NCBI RefSeq assembly: GCF_051842935.1
Contig: NZ_JBPXRR010000001.1
Span: 2,852,001 to 2,916,000 of the forward strand
Direction of reading: 5' to 3'
Source: Pseudalkalibacillus sp051842935
GTDB taxonomy: Bacteria; Bacillota; Bacilli; Bacillales; Fictibacillaceae
Length of the DNA: 64,000 nucleotides
Position 1 is the first letter of the stretch; the number at the start of each line of letters is the position of its first letter. The notes under the pieces were generated by a model. The model searched no databases. It worked only from the letters and a program-made list of their open reading frames with translations, and was not told the DNA's origin. The position numbers were made by a program, and so were the translations under genes. Shown in pieces: positions 17,273-26,412 of this stretch.

Positions 17273-20200
17273 TTAGTCTTCTTCTAGGATGTCTTCGATT
17301 GTTTCAATTAATTCTTCAGCTAGTTCAGAGTCGATATGTTTTCCGCTCTTCTTCTCGATCCAGCTTTGGAGTTTTTCAAGTTTCTTAATTTGTTTTTCTA
17401 CATTTTGTTCGTTTTCGATAGAGTCGATTTTAGAGAGCATGGATTGGGAGATTCCGTGGTTCTTGAACTTCCCTTCCTCTGCTCCTTCTTCAATCACTTC
17501 GCGAAGTTCTTCCAAATTTTCACCCATATCGGAATCGTCCTCTTCTTCCCCAAAGTAGAATGTTTGGATGACTTCTTTGTTGAAGTTTTGGTCGATGGAT
17601 CGGATGTCGACTTGGTGTCTTTCATCGTCATCGTATCGTTCTTCTGAGAACGTGAGTGTGTTTCCTTCGAGTACCTTCCATTCACCGTTGTTTACTCGGT
17701 AAACGGTTTTTAATACTCCTACACCCTCGCCGTCTGTCGCTTCAACCATGTACGTGACGTTTTCATCATCGTCATCGTCTTCACCATTGCCAGTTTGACG
17801 AGTCACAGTCGTAGTTGGGGCAACGTAATCGCTACTGATTCGTCCGTCAGGATAGGCTTCGATCGGTTCTCCAAAGCTCTCGATGTAATCCACTGTTGCA
17901 TCCAAGTCCGTTGGTCCTTGAACCGGGTTTGCTCCAAGTTCATCCAGGCGGTAACGGTCTGTTCCGTGTGGATACATGTAACTGTTCACGACGACCGTAT
18001 ACGTTGCTGCTGGATCGACTTCTGTGCCATCTGGCAAGTACAGATCAACGACTTCGTTCGTCTCTTCATTCCATGTGTAACGGAATCCTGCAATACTCAA
18101 GTCTGGTCCGTATGTTGGATGGAATTGTGTGTTCAATACGTGGCGTACATCTTCACCGGTGAGCTCAATTTTTACCAACGTATTGCCGAATGGCTGGATG
18201 TTGTACAGCTCACCCCAAGTGATTTCTCCTGCATCGAGGTCGTCACGAATTCCTCCGCCGTTCATTAATGCAAAGTCGGCACTCATTTCTGTGCGCATGC
18301 CTTCTGCAATTAGGTTTCCGAGTGCATTGTCCCCGACGAGACCTTTTTCAGAGTATCCGCCTTCAATTGCAATCGCTGCTTCTCCAACGACTTCACTCAG
18401 CTTAGGTCCGACGATGTCTAGGTACTCATCAAGTTGAGCTGTTACTTCAGCGTCTGGTGTTACGCCGTTTTGTACAACGTCTACGATTTCAGCTGATTTT
18501 TTTACAATATCATGCGTGACTGGGTCGATTTCAAGATCAACATCAGAGAACGCCATGCCGTATTCCCAAGATTGAACGATCAGCTTGTTATCAACAACAG
18601 TGTTCACTTTTACATGGTTATGCCCTGCAAAAATGACGTCTACTGCGTCGTTGATGTTATTCGCAAGCTCTGCCGCTTCGCCTGTCGCGACATCACCATT
18701 CATATCAACCGGTTCATGTGCGAGGACAACGATCGCTTCAACGCCTTGTGCCTGCAATTCAGGTACGTATTGATTCACCGCTTCTGCTTCATCTGTAAAA
18801 CGGACATTCTGAATGCCATCCGGGATGACCATGCTCGGCGTGTCTTCCGTCACCACTCCGATAAAACCGATCTTCGTGCCGCCGATTTCAAAAATTTTAT
18901 ACGGATCAAGGACATTCTCGCCTGTATCTTTATACTCGACATTCGCTCCTAAAAGCGGGAAGTCCATTCCATCGTAGTCTGCAAGTCCGTCTGGATGCGT
19001 TCCACCGTTCACGAGGCGAAGCATTTCATCGACACCTTCGTCAAACTCGTGGTTTCCAGCAACTCCAACGTCAAAGCCGACCGCTTCCATTAGCTCAACT
19101 GTTGGCTCGTCCTGTAAAAGCGCGGACACCGGAGAGCTTGCGCCGACCATGTCTCCAGCATGTACGGTCAACGTGTTCGGGTTCGTCGCTTCGCGTTCTT
19201 TCAAGTAAGTAGCTAAGTAATCGATGCGTCCATAGGATTGGTCTCCATCGCGCTTCGTTACATCAATTTTTCCATGTAAGTCGTTAAGTCCGAGCAATTG
19301 TACCTTAATCAGATCTCCTGTACCGCTGTCACTCTTCGTATAGCCTGCATCAATGGCATCTTGCTCTTCAAAGAAAAAGACACGGTTCTCGATCGGGATG
19401 TCCTCCCATTTTTCAGGAGCGACATATTCTTTTGTAAAATAGTCGCCGACGAACTTGTCCGGTCCGCCACGTTTATTGAAACGGAACTCGTAAGGTAATT
19501 CGGCAATTGGATTGGCTGGGTCCCACATCCCGCTGCCGTTTTCAATCGCTTCTTTCGCAGCTGCATGATATGCTTCAAAATGCTTCAGGTTCGGGTAGAT
19601 GAAGTAAGGGACTGCGCGCCCGAGACGAACCATTTCCTTGTTCACGTCCATCTCGCCCTTGTGGATGTGACCGAGCAAGCGGCCGTAGTCATCTAAAGGC
19701 TGTTCGCCGACTTCAACCGTAATCTTTGTACCAGCTGGGAGCAGACGCTGCAGTTCTTCTGTCGCGGCTTCTGCATGATAGCCTTGGGACTCACCGTTGT
19801 AATTCGTTTCTGGCGTATCAATGGAAAGCATTCGGATTTTCGTAGATCCTAAGATTGGATCGGTTACATGGACCGTATCTCCATCAACGACGCGGTCGAT
19901 TGTCGCTTCATAAGATTCTTTCGGTTTTGGTGCTGGTGGTTGTGGCTCTACCAGCTTGAAGTCTTCCATTTTTCTCGGTAAAAGTTGATAGTCATTGTAC
20001 TGGCCGACGATCGCCGTCACGTCGTACCACTTGCCTTCTTGGAGAGATGCAACATCGATGCCAGTTGCCGTTTCCACTCGGAGCGTTACACCTTGTAAAC
20101 TATCATCGATGAATGAAATATTGTAGCCGCTTCCTGCCGTGTTACTAGGAATGGACTGGATATAGCCTCTCACGTTTACAAGAGAGCCTTCTAGCGGCTC

Positions 20201-20605
20201 CGCTTGATCCGTGTAAAGCGTTTCGAGATTCGTAGCTTGTGGTGCAGGAAGCGCATTTCCGCTGGAAAGGATTTCAACTGTACCAGGTACGATCTCTGTT
20301 AAACCGTTATATGTTTTAATTTCACCTGTAACCTGGATTTGTTGACCTTCTTGTAAATCTACTAGATTTTCATTGAAAGAAAATACGTTAATTCCTGCTG
20401 TCTCGTCTTGTATGTATGCCGATAGATTGCTGCCTGTAAAATCAGCTGTCACAATGCCTTCAACCGTGACGGTCTGTCCTGTCATGATCTTTGCGTCAGA
20501 GATCGACGTTGTAGCCGCTTGCGCCATTCCAGCTGGAAGCAACGCGACCAACATCGCAATTACAACCATAAAGGTTGTACACTTTTTCATGAGCAAATGA
20601 TGCAT
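17273..20605 (-). CDS. Large secreted nuclease / 5'-nucleotidase (YhcR-like)
   Basis: A 1110-residue exported protein with a signal peptide ending near GMAQAA (about residue 31). Next come two OB-like domains (about 32-225), a thermonuclease domain (about 230-375; VDGDTVHVTDP, IDTPETNY, LDDYGRLLGHI) and a calcineurin-like 5'-nucleotidase (about 440-935; GLNDLHGKI, HAGDMVGAS, GNHEFDEG, GGGIRDDL, NIQPFGNTLV). The acidic C-terminal region (about 1030-1110) looks like a FIMAH-type domain. B. subtilis YhcR, a calcium-activated sugar-nonspecific nuclease, has the same core order but ends in a sortase signal; no LPXTG is visible here. It should degrade extracellular nucleic acids and dephosphorylate nucleotides for phosphate or nucleoside scavenging. 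ATG 20605 has GGGAGG 8 bp upstream. Confidence 0.88.
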   Translation of the reverse strand: MHHLLMKKCTTFMVVIAMLVALLPAGMAQAATTSISDAKIMTGQTVTVEGIVTADFTGSNLSAYIQDETAGINVFSFNENLVDLQEGQQIQVTGEIKTYNGLTEIVPGTVEILSSGNALPAPQATNLETLYTDQAEPLEGSLVNVRGYIQSIPSNTAGSGYNISFIDDSLQGVTLRVETATGIDVASLQEGKWYDVTAIVGQYNDYQLLPRKMEDFKLVEPQPPAPKPKESYEATIDRVVDGDTVHVTDPILGSTKIRMLSIDTPETNYNGESQGYHAEAATEELQRLLPAGTKITVEVGEQPLDDYGRLLGHIHKGEMDVNKEMVRLGRAVPYFIYPNLKHFEAYHAAAKEAIENGSGMWDPANPIAELPYEFRFNKRGGPDKFVGDYFTKEYVAPEKWEDIPIENRVFFFEEQDAIDAGYTKSDSGTGDLIKVQLLGLNDLHGKIDVTKRDGDQSYGRIDYLATYLKEREATNPNTLTVHAGDMVGASSPVSALLQDEPTVELMEAVGFDVGVAGNHEFDEGVDEMLRLVNGGTHPDGLADYDGMDFPLLGANVEYKDTGENVLDPYKIFEIGGTKIGFIGVVTEDTPSMVIPDGIQNVRFTDEAEAVNQYVPELQAQGVEAIVVLAHEPVDMNGDVATGEAAELANNINDAVDVIFAGHNHVKVNTVVDNKLIVQSWEYGMAFSDVDLEIDPVTHDIVKKSAEIVDVVQNGVTPDAEVTAQLDEYLDIVGPKLSEVVGEAAIAIEGGYSEKGLVGDNALGNLIAEGMRTEMSADFALMNGGGIRDDLDAGEITWGELYNIQPFGNTLVKIELTGEDVRHVLNTQFHPTYGPDLSIAGFRYTWNEETNEVVDLYLPDGTEVDPAATYTVVVNSYMYPHGTDRYRLDELGANPVQGPTDLDATVDYIESFGEPIEAYPDGRISSDYVAPTTTVTRQTGNGEDDDDDENVTYMVEATDGEGVGVLKTVYRVNNGEWKVLEGNTLTFSEERYDDDERHQVDIRSIDQNFNKEVIQTFYFGEEEDDSDMGENLEELREVIEEGAEEGKFKNHGISQSMLSKIDSIENEQNVEKQIKKLEKLQSWIEKKSGKHIDSELAEELIETIEDILEED

Positions 20606-20865
20606 ATGATAAACCTCCCATTAATAGTTTTGGAAACACCATTTCTCACTTTACTAGACTTTCATTAAGTTGAAATGTATTTTTTGTAAATATCTGAAAA
20701 AACCATCCCTGCTTACCATAAATAGGTCTGACAACCATGTTTGATGTCTTATATCCATAATTTAGATAAATAGGCCCATTTGGCTAATTTACTATTTACA
20801 ACGAATCAACATTATTGTAAAATTATTCCTACGAGATTGATAGATGTCTGATTACGGAGGCTCTC

Positions 20866-21042
20866 ATGAACAAAATCCTATCTAGTAGAATTGAAGAAAA
20901 AGATGAAGTTTATTCGCTGCAAAAGTTGATGTATGAATATAGTAAAAAGATTGATAGTTACTCCGATCCGATGATTGTCCAGATCAGTCAGCAGCTTGAT
21001 GAAAAGCTGAATATGATCCAAAAAACAAAACTTAAAAATTGA
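20866..21042 (+). CDS. Spo0E-like aspartyl-phosphate phosphatase
   Basis: A 58-residue protein starting at ATG 20866, 6 bp after CGGAGG. It contains the helical hairpin typical of Spo0E-like phosphatases: a first helix with EEKDEVYSLQKLMYEY and a second with the signature SQQLDEKLNMI. Such proteins remove phosphate from Spo0A and delay sporulation. The SQQLD motif is the family's defining active-site element. It is monocistronic, ends in a small terminator, and lies just upstream of the stator operon without an obvious link to it. Confidence 0.8.
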   Translation: MNKILSSRIEEKDEVYSLQKLMYEYSKKIDSYSDPMIVQISQQLDEKLNMIQKTKLKN

Positions 21043-21048
21043 TGTACA

Positions 21049-21082
21049 AGCTCATTGTTATTTTAGCAATGGGTTTTTTTAT
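21049..21082 (+). terminator. Terminator of the Spo0E-like gene
   Basis: ctcattg (21052-21058) and caatggg (about 21067-21073, one G-T pair) form a short hairpin followed by a run of seven T. Confidence 0.65.
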
Positions 21083-21147
21083 TTGTGGGCAAGTTCCCTG
21101 GTTGTCTTTCATAGACTGTGAGTAGACATGTCAAGGGGGAATGCAGC

Positions 21148-22719
21148 TTGGAAAACGTCACGATTATTGTCATGTGCATCATCGGTTTCATTACGATGTT
21201 CGGTGTAATAGGAAATATGCAAGCTCGTCTAAAAATGGCGGACTGGTTAAAAGAGCTTGGCCATATGGATGCCGCTTCACTCCAGTCTGGACGGAGCTCG
21301 AAGTGGATGAACGATGCGATCGAGGAATACCGCACGTATCACCTCTCCGGCGTAGCGAATGTAAACAGCCCGGTCCTTGTGGAAAAACACTTGATGAAGC
21401 AGCCAATTCGGGTGATGGGGCTACTCAGAGTACCAACGGGCAATATCATCCGCCTCATCCATGGACTCCCCTCTCTTGCCATCATCGTCGGGGTGCTCGG
21501 TACGTTCGTCGGTTTGACGATTGCGATCATGGCGATGCAGGATACGCTCGTGAATATCGGGAATCAGCCCGGTGGTTCGAATTTGTCCGTTTCATCCATC
21601 GTAACCGCGATTTCTGAACCGTTTAGAGGGATGAGCATCGCATTTGTGACGAGTATCGCGGGAATCGGCAGCTCCCTCTGTTTATCCCTCGTTCAGTCAG
21701 GTTTTCTGACAGGCGGAACGTCACTCGCTTATCTTCAAGACCGGGTCATTTCGGAAGCAGAAGGTGTGCTGGATCATGTCGTCCAGGAGCAATTGCAGAA
21801 CGAAAAGCCGAAGGACTCTCTTGAACGGTTGCTGGACCGCCTTGTGACGAAGGTTCAGGAAAGCTTCCAGGAAAGTATCGGAGATTTTAGCACGAAGATG
21901 GTCGGTTTCACTGCGGGACTCGAGGGTGCAATGGAAGATGTGAAAGGCATCCTGTCCGCACAGCGGGATCACACCGAACAGTTTAAAAACAGTACGGATG
22001 TGCTCGTGCAGTTCGGCGATCGTTTTTCCGATACGATTGTAAAGCTAGAAACCGTCCAGCATTCCGTCGATAAAGGGCTGGGAAAGCTCGGTGAACATGT
22101 TTCCGGCTTTGAAAAGCAGTACAAACGAACAAGTGAACAGCTGGACCAGGGGCAAAAGCGGATGGAACAGGTCATGAAGCATTCCGACCGGATGATCGAG
22201 GAGTCGCAAAAGAAAACCGAAGAACTCGGACGCTCGTTGATCGGCGGTGTAGAGACAGTCCTTTCCAGGTATGAAACGAAACAGGAGGATTTTGAGCGGC
22301 GGATGGCGCAGCAGAACGACGAGTGGTTTTACCGGTATCAGGATAAAACGGAGCAATACGGTCGCGCCAATGACACATTTGCCGCTTCCGTTCAGCATTT
22401 AGAAAAGGCTTGGTACTCGACGATTGAAACGTTTAAGCGTGATTTCATCGATCAGCTTGGACATATGTTTGAGCGTGAACGTAATTCCCGGCATGATAAC
22501 GGAAGAGATCAGGAAATGCGTGAGCTCATCCGTGCGCTCGATTCGGTGTATCAGAATCTTTCCCGTGAGTTCAAACAGACGCATCAATATTTCGGGGATG
22601 TCTATCATGTGTTGCAGCGGTTGCTTGATGCGACCGTTCAATCAGCCAATGCACGCTATGACCGTGATGGCTATGATCAGCCACGTCGGATCACGATTCA
22701 TGATTCGAATCAACGGTGA
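21148..22719 (+). CDS. ZorA/MotA/TolQ-like ion-channel protein with long cytoplasmic coiled-coil tail
   Basis: A 523-residue protein. TTG 21148 is preferred because AAGGGGGA lies 7 bp upstream. Residues 3-22 form a first transmembrane helix. Residues about 106-130 (GLPSLAIIVGVLGTFVGLTIAI) and 155-182 are the two helices of the MotA/TolQ/ExbB channel core. From about 195 onward the protein is a long charged heptad-like region predicted to form a cytoplasmic tail (QLDQGQKRMEQVMKHSDRM and similar). This layout is that of ZorA, the stator of the Zorya anti-phage system, and is unlike flagellar MotA/MotP (about 260-290 aa). It overlaps the OmpA/MotB-like gene. No ZorC, ZorD or ZorE is nearby. Confidence 0.82.
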   Translation: MENVTIIVMCIIGFITMFGVIGNMQARLKMADWLKELGHMDAASLQSGRSSKWMNDAIEEYRTYHLSGVANVNSPVLVEKHLMKQPIRVMGLLRVPTGNIIRLIHGLPSLAIIVGVLGTFVGLTIAIMAMQDTLVNIGNQPGGSNLSVSSIVTAISEPFRGMSIAFVTSIAGIGSSLCLSLVQSGFLTGGTSLAYLQDRVISEAEGVLDHVVQEQLQNEKPKDSLERLLDRLVTKVQESFQESIGDFSTKMVGFTAGLEGAMEDVKGILSAQRDHTEQFKNSTDVLVQFGDRFSDTIVKLETVQHSVDKGLGKLGEHVSGFEKQYKRTSEQLDQGQKRMEQVMKHSDRMIEESQKKTEELGRSLIGGVETVLSRYETKQEDFERRMAQQNDEWFYRYQDKTEQYGRANDTFAASVQHLEKAWYSTIETFKRDFIDQLGHMFERERNSRHDNGRDQEMRELIRALDSVYQNLSREFKQTHQYFGDVYHVLQRLLDATVQSANARYDRDGYDQPRRITIHDSNQR

Positions 22720-22724
22720 TCGCC

Positions 22725-23417
22725 ATGCGAAAAAGGAGATGGAACAACGAAGAAGAAGGTGTCCAGGGTTACTTTTGGCCGTCATTCACCGATATGATGG
22801 CGATGATGGTGCTCGTTATGCTGTTCATAGCAATCATCGCTTACATCCAAAGCATCTACAACGCATATGAGCAGACGGAAGTACGGCATGAATTGGCGAA
22901 GGTGGCTGATGTGAAGCAACACATATCAGACTTGATTGAAAAGCGTTTAGAAGAGAACGTCGGGAAGGATAAGATCATTCGGGGACCGAACAATACGATT
23001 TCCGTTGAGGGGAACATATTATTCGATACGGGAAGTGCGGAGATCAGTGCGTCCGGAAAAAAGGTGCTTGCTCAGCTGTCGGATGCCCTGGTGCAGATCA
23101 TCGACGAGCAAGAGCTGAGCCGCTACTTGTACATTATTCTGATCGAGGGACACACCGACTCCGTCCCTTATGACAACTGGTCCCTGTCGACAGAGCGGGC
23201 TGTTTCCGTTGTAAAATACATGCAAGAAGCGAATCCGAAGTTCAAGGATCCGAAGTATGCGCAATATGTTGCTGCTACTGGGTATTCCGAATATAAGCCG
23301 ATTGAAGAAGGAAGTTCAGATGCCTCACTTCAGAAAAACCGACGCATCTCCTTCCAGATCATTTTGGATGATGAAAAGTGGCAAAGTAAGCTGAAAGGGA
23401 TTGTTAATGAATATTAG
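22725..23417 (+). CDS. ZorB/MotB-like OmpA-domain stator protein
   Basis: A 230-residue protein with a basic cytoplasmic start and one transmembrane helix (about 20-42). The helix begins FWPSFTDMMAMM and carries the membrane Asp (D23) expected to carry protons or sodium. A linker follows, then an OmpA/MotB peptidoglycan-binding domain (about 90-228) with GHTDSVPYDNWSLSTERA, GYSEYKP and NRRISFQI. It pairs with the upstream ZorA-like subunit to form a membrane motor. GTG 22716, overlapping the previous stop, is an alternative start; ATG 22725 has GGTGAT just upstream. Peptidoglycan anchoring and ion-driven rotation are inferred from the family. Confidence 0.85.
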   Translation: MRKRRWNNEEEGVQGYFWPSFTDMMAMMVLVMLFIAIIAYIQSIYNAYEQTEVRHELAKVADVKQHISDLIEKRLEENVGKDKIIRGPNNTISVEGNILFDTGSAEISASGKKVLAQLSDALVQIIDEQELSRYLYIILIEGHTDSVPYDNWSLSTERAVSVVKYMQEANPKFKDPKYAQYVAATGYSEYKPIEEGSSDASLQKNRRISFQIILDDEKWQSKLKGIVNEY

Positions 23418-23452
23418 AGAGGCTGCCAGGAGCAGCCTCTTCTTTATTGGTT
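23416..23452. terminator. Terminator shared by convergent stator operon and pbpC
   Basis: gaggctgc and gcagcctc form a strong GC stem at about 23419-23440, followed by a T-rich stretch. Confidence 0.75.
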
Positions 23453-25462
23453 TGGATATAAACTTTGGAATACCTCTTTCACTTTTGGTGTTACATAATG
23501 GCTTCCTCTTCGATCCTTCACATCTTCAATCATCATTGACACAAGTAGGGATGGATTCTCCGTATTCCAGGCAACGAACCAACCGTTTTCCTTCCCTTTT
23601 TCTTCTTTTGATGCTTTCAGTTCTGCCGTTCCAGTTTTACCAGCTAAACGCAGTCCATTAATCTTTGCCTCTGGAGCTGTACCGTTCGGACTTTCAATCA
23701 CTTGTATTAAGTCATTTGTGATTCTATTTGCCGTCTCTTCGCTGATGACATTTTCTTTCCACGTTTGTTTTTCTGTTTCTTTGAACAGACTTGGTTTTAA
23801 CAAAGAACCCTTCGTCACAATCGGTGTATAGCTGAGTCCCAGATGCAAGGCACTCATCTCGACCTGCCCTTGACCATAACTGGAATCAACGAGCTGTATT
23901 TCATTTTTGATACCATCCTCATTCGCAATTTGGGAGGCTGGAATCGGATAAGGAAACGGAATTTTTTCATCAAAGCCAAAGTTCTTCGTTTCTTGTAAAA
24001 AGGCTTCTTCTCCAATATCGAGCACCGACATTGCAAAATAAATATTGTCAGAGCGAACGAGCGCATCTTGCAGGTTCACAGCTGTATCAGGGCTATCCAC
24101 TCTTGTGACATAATAGTTACCCCACGAATCCTTCTTCCATTGGTTGTTTGCGGGAATTGCTTTTTCTTCAGCAGGATCAATCGCTCCGGTTTTTAACCCG
24201 ATTGCAGCAGTGACCGGCTTAAAGGCAGACCCTGGCGCATAGGTTTTGGTGAACCGGTTCGTTAATGGTTTGAGTGGGTTCTTTTCCAGTTTCGAATATT
24301 TTTCAGTAGAAATCCCATTTACGAAATCATTCGGGTCGAAAGCTGGTGTACTGACTAATGCAAGCACCTCACCCGTTGTTGGATTGATGGCTGAAGCTGT
24401 TCCGGCATCCTTATTCATCTGGTGGAATAATACGGATTGGACCGACACATCAATTGTGAGGGTAAAGTCTTTCCCGTCAACAGGTTCTTTTTTGGCAAGT
24501 AGATCTTGGCGGACATTTTCTTGATCTACAATGAAAATTTCCGCTCCTACTTCACCACGTAATTCCTTTTCAAGGACTTGTTCAAGTCCTCTTCTTCCAA
24601 TCCAATCGTTTGCAGTATAGCCCTCGTTCTGTTTCTTTTCCAAATCGGCTGCTGTCACTTTTCCGATGTAGCCGGTCAGGTGAGCTGCTGCTCCTTTATA
24701 TGGATAAACTCTACCTTCTTTTTCAACAAACTTGGTTCCATTAAGCGGTCGGATTGCGTCTATTTTTGCACGGTCGTCATTAGGGATTTTCTTGAGTGGA
24801 ACAAATGAATCTTCTTTCACCCAAGATTGCTCAAGCTTTGCGTTGATTTCCTCGACAGGCATTTCAAGTAATTCAGATAGCCTTTTCTTTACTTCCACTC
24901 TATCCTCTTTCATCCAGCCTGGAACTAGACCGACTTCCTGTACAATTCCATTGATTGCAAGTCCTTCTCCGTTGGTATCATAGATTTCTCCGCGCACTGG
25001 CTTCTGTATTTCAAGAGAGAGTTTATCTTCTTCTTTCATACCCGGGTATATCATGGAGGTATCCCATTTTATTCCCCAGTGGTCATTATCTTCTTCTTTT
25101 TCGAATGCTAATGTTGTCTTGTGATTGATTTCAAGAAGTCCTGCGATCGTATTCATTTTTACATTAAAGTCGAACTGAGGTGTGTCTTCCTCTTCGTAGT
25201 CTTGCTCTTCTTCAGGGAGCTTATATGTAACCTTCAAGTTCTCGGCTTTAATATCCTCATATATTTTGGTATAGCGTTCAACGAAATCTGCTTCCGTTAT
25301 GTTCTTTTGCGATTCATCTGTTAAGAGACTGTACATTTTCTTAAAGTCTTGCTGCTCCCAAGCTTTCATGTATCTTTCAAATGTCGTTTCAGGTTTCGGT
25401 TTTTCAGAACATGCCGTTAAGAGTAAAATTAGTCCGATAAAAATAATGGTTTTTCGTATCAT
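23444..25462 (-). CDS. pbpC: Class B penicillin-binding protein 3 (PBP3/MecA-like transpeptidase), lipoprotein
   Basis: A 672-residue protein from ATG 25462 (AAAGGAG upstream). The N-terminus is a lipoprotein signal (LLLTAC, lipidated Cys18). Residues about 25-145 form an NTF2-like MecA_N domain and about 150-330 a dimerisation region (RGEIYDTNGEGLA). The transpeptidase domain carries S412-A-F-K, S471-D-N and K609-T-G. Length and domain order match B. subtilis PbpC, a low-affinity class B enzyme related to S. aureus PBP2a. It cross-links peptidoglycan outside the membrane and may confer some beta-lactam tolerance. It is monocistronic. Confidence 0.88.
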   Translation of the reverse strand: MIRKTIIFIGLILLLTACSEKPKPETTFERYMKAWEQQDFKKMYSLLTDESQKNITEADFVERYTKIYEDIKAENLKVTYKLPEEEQDYEEEDTPQFDFNVKMNTIAGLLEINHKTTLAFEKEEDNDHWGIKWDTSMIYPGMKEEDKLSLEIQKPVRGEIYDTNGEGLAINGIVQEVGLVPGWMKEDRVEVKKRLSELLEMPVEEINAKLEQSWVKEDSFVPLKKIPNDDRAKIDAIRPLNGTKFVEKEGRVYPYKGAAAHLTGYIGKVTAADLEKKQNEGYTANDWIGRRGLEQVLEKELRGEVGAEIFIVDQENVRQDLLAKKEPVDGKDFTLTIDVSVQSVLFHQMNKDAGTASAINPTTGEVLALVSTPAFDPNDFVNGISTEKYSKLEKNPLKPLTNRFTKTYAPGSAFKPVTAAIGLKTGAIDPAEEKAIPANNQWKKDSWGNYYVTRVDSPDTAVNLQDALVRSDNIYFAMSVLDIGEEAFLQETKNFGFDEKIPFPYPIPASQIANEDGIKNEIQLVDSSYGQGQVEMSALHLGLSYTPIVTKGSLLKPSLFKETEKQTWKENVISEETANRITNDLIQVIESPNGTAPEAKINGLRLAGKTGTAELKASKEEKGKENGWFVAWNTENPSLLVSMMIEDVKDRRGSHYVTPKVKEVFQSLYPNQ

Positions 25463-25596
25463 ATTGTTCTCCTTTCTGTACATGGTTGAAGGAATCCTTT
25501 GATTGAGATGGAATAATGAGTAAAAGCGACCTTATTCAGATAGACGTTCGTTTTCTGAAAAAGTTTCGCTAATGTTGATGTATATGAGGTGCACCT

Positions 25597-26394
25597 ATGA
25601 TGAATGTACAACTTTGGAAATATGTCCGCGGAGTCATGTGGGATTATGAACATATCCCGGAATCTGTTGAATTTGTAGAACGTGATGATCTTCTCATGTA
25701 TAAGACGGAAGGGTCCTCAAGTATCTTATCGAACAAAGTGGCGAAATTTGAAGCTGAATCGACGGAAGAAGTTGCAGCTTTGTTGGATGAAGTGCTTCAG
25801 TTTTACGATGGAAAGCCTTTTTCATGGTGGATTGGGCCTGATTCGAAGCCTGAAAGTCTTGAAGAGTTGCTTTTGGAACGCGGTCTGACATACGAAGATA
25901 CTTATTATGGACTGATCTTACCAATAAAAGATGACCTTAAACCTAAGCCTATCCCCTACCAAGTTCGGGTAGTGGAAACGGTGGAAGATGTTCAGCACTA
26001 TGTGGATGTCAGTGCAGAAGTTTGGGGACATGATGATGCTACGAAAGAACATTTGGTGAAGCAACGGTATGGTTATTTAAAGACTGAAAACAAACGGGGA
26101 GGTTTCCTGATTGCTATGCATGGGGACAAACCTGTTGGATATGCCGGGTATCGGTTCAGCTCAGATGGCGTAGCAATGTATTTGGCCGGGACAGGTGTTT
26201 TACCGGAGTACAGGAAGCAAGGTATTTATCATTCGCTTTTAACAAAGAGAATGGAGCTTGCCGCACAAAACGGTTCTAAGTATATCGTTACCCAGGCTCG
26301 GAAGGATAACTCTGAACCGATTTTACGAAAGTTAGGGTTTGAAGAGATCGGGAGTTATGAAGTATATAAGAAGACAAATAAAGCTGACTCATAA
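25597..26394 (+). CDS. GNAT family N-acetyltransferase
   Basis: A 265-residue protein with a GNAT fold in the C-terminal half. The acetyl-CoA-binding motif A is recognisable as VLPEYRKQGIYHSLL (about 208-222), followed by the motif B-like QARKDNSEPILRKLGFEEIG. The N-terminal half (about 1-125) is also GNAT-like in length and hydrophobicity, so this may be a tandem or degenerate double-GNAT protein. The acceptor substrate is unknown. ATG 25597 lies 6 bp after AGGTG. It is convergent with an acyltransferase gene. Confidence 0.8.
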   Translation: MMNVQLWKYVRGVMWDYEHIPESVEFVERDDLLMYKTEGSSSILSNKVAKFEAESTEEVAALLDEVLQFYDGKPFSWWIGPDSKPESLEELLLERGLTYEDTYYGLILPIKDDLKPKPIPYQVRVVETVEDVQHYVDVSAEVWGHDDATKEHLVKQRYGYLKTENKRGGFLIAMHGDKPVGYAGYRFSSDGVAMYLAGTGVLPEYRKQGIYHSLLTKRMELAAQNGSKYIVTQARKDNSEPILRKLGFEEIGSYEVYKKTNKADS

Positions 26395-26412
26395 TTTTGA
26401 GTCAGCTGATTG
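26383..26412. terminator. Hairpin between convergent genes
   Basis: agctgactca and tgagtcagct pair across a 6-base loop, overlapping both stop codons. Moderate T-richness follows on the minus strand. Confidence 0.55.

Noticed and set aside
21148..23417. Complete Zorya defence system
   Set aside because: No helicase, nuclease or ZorC-like gene follows; only the motor pair is present.
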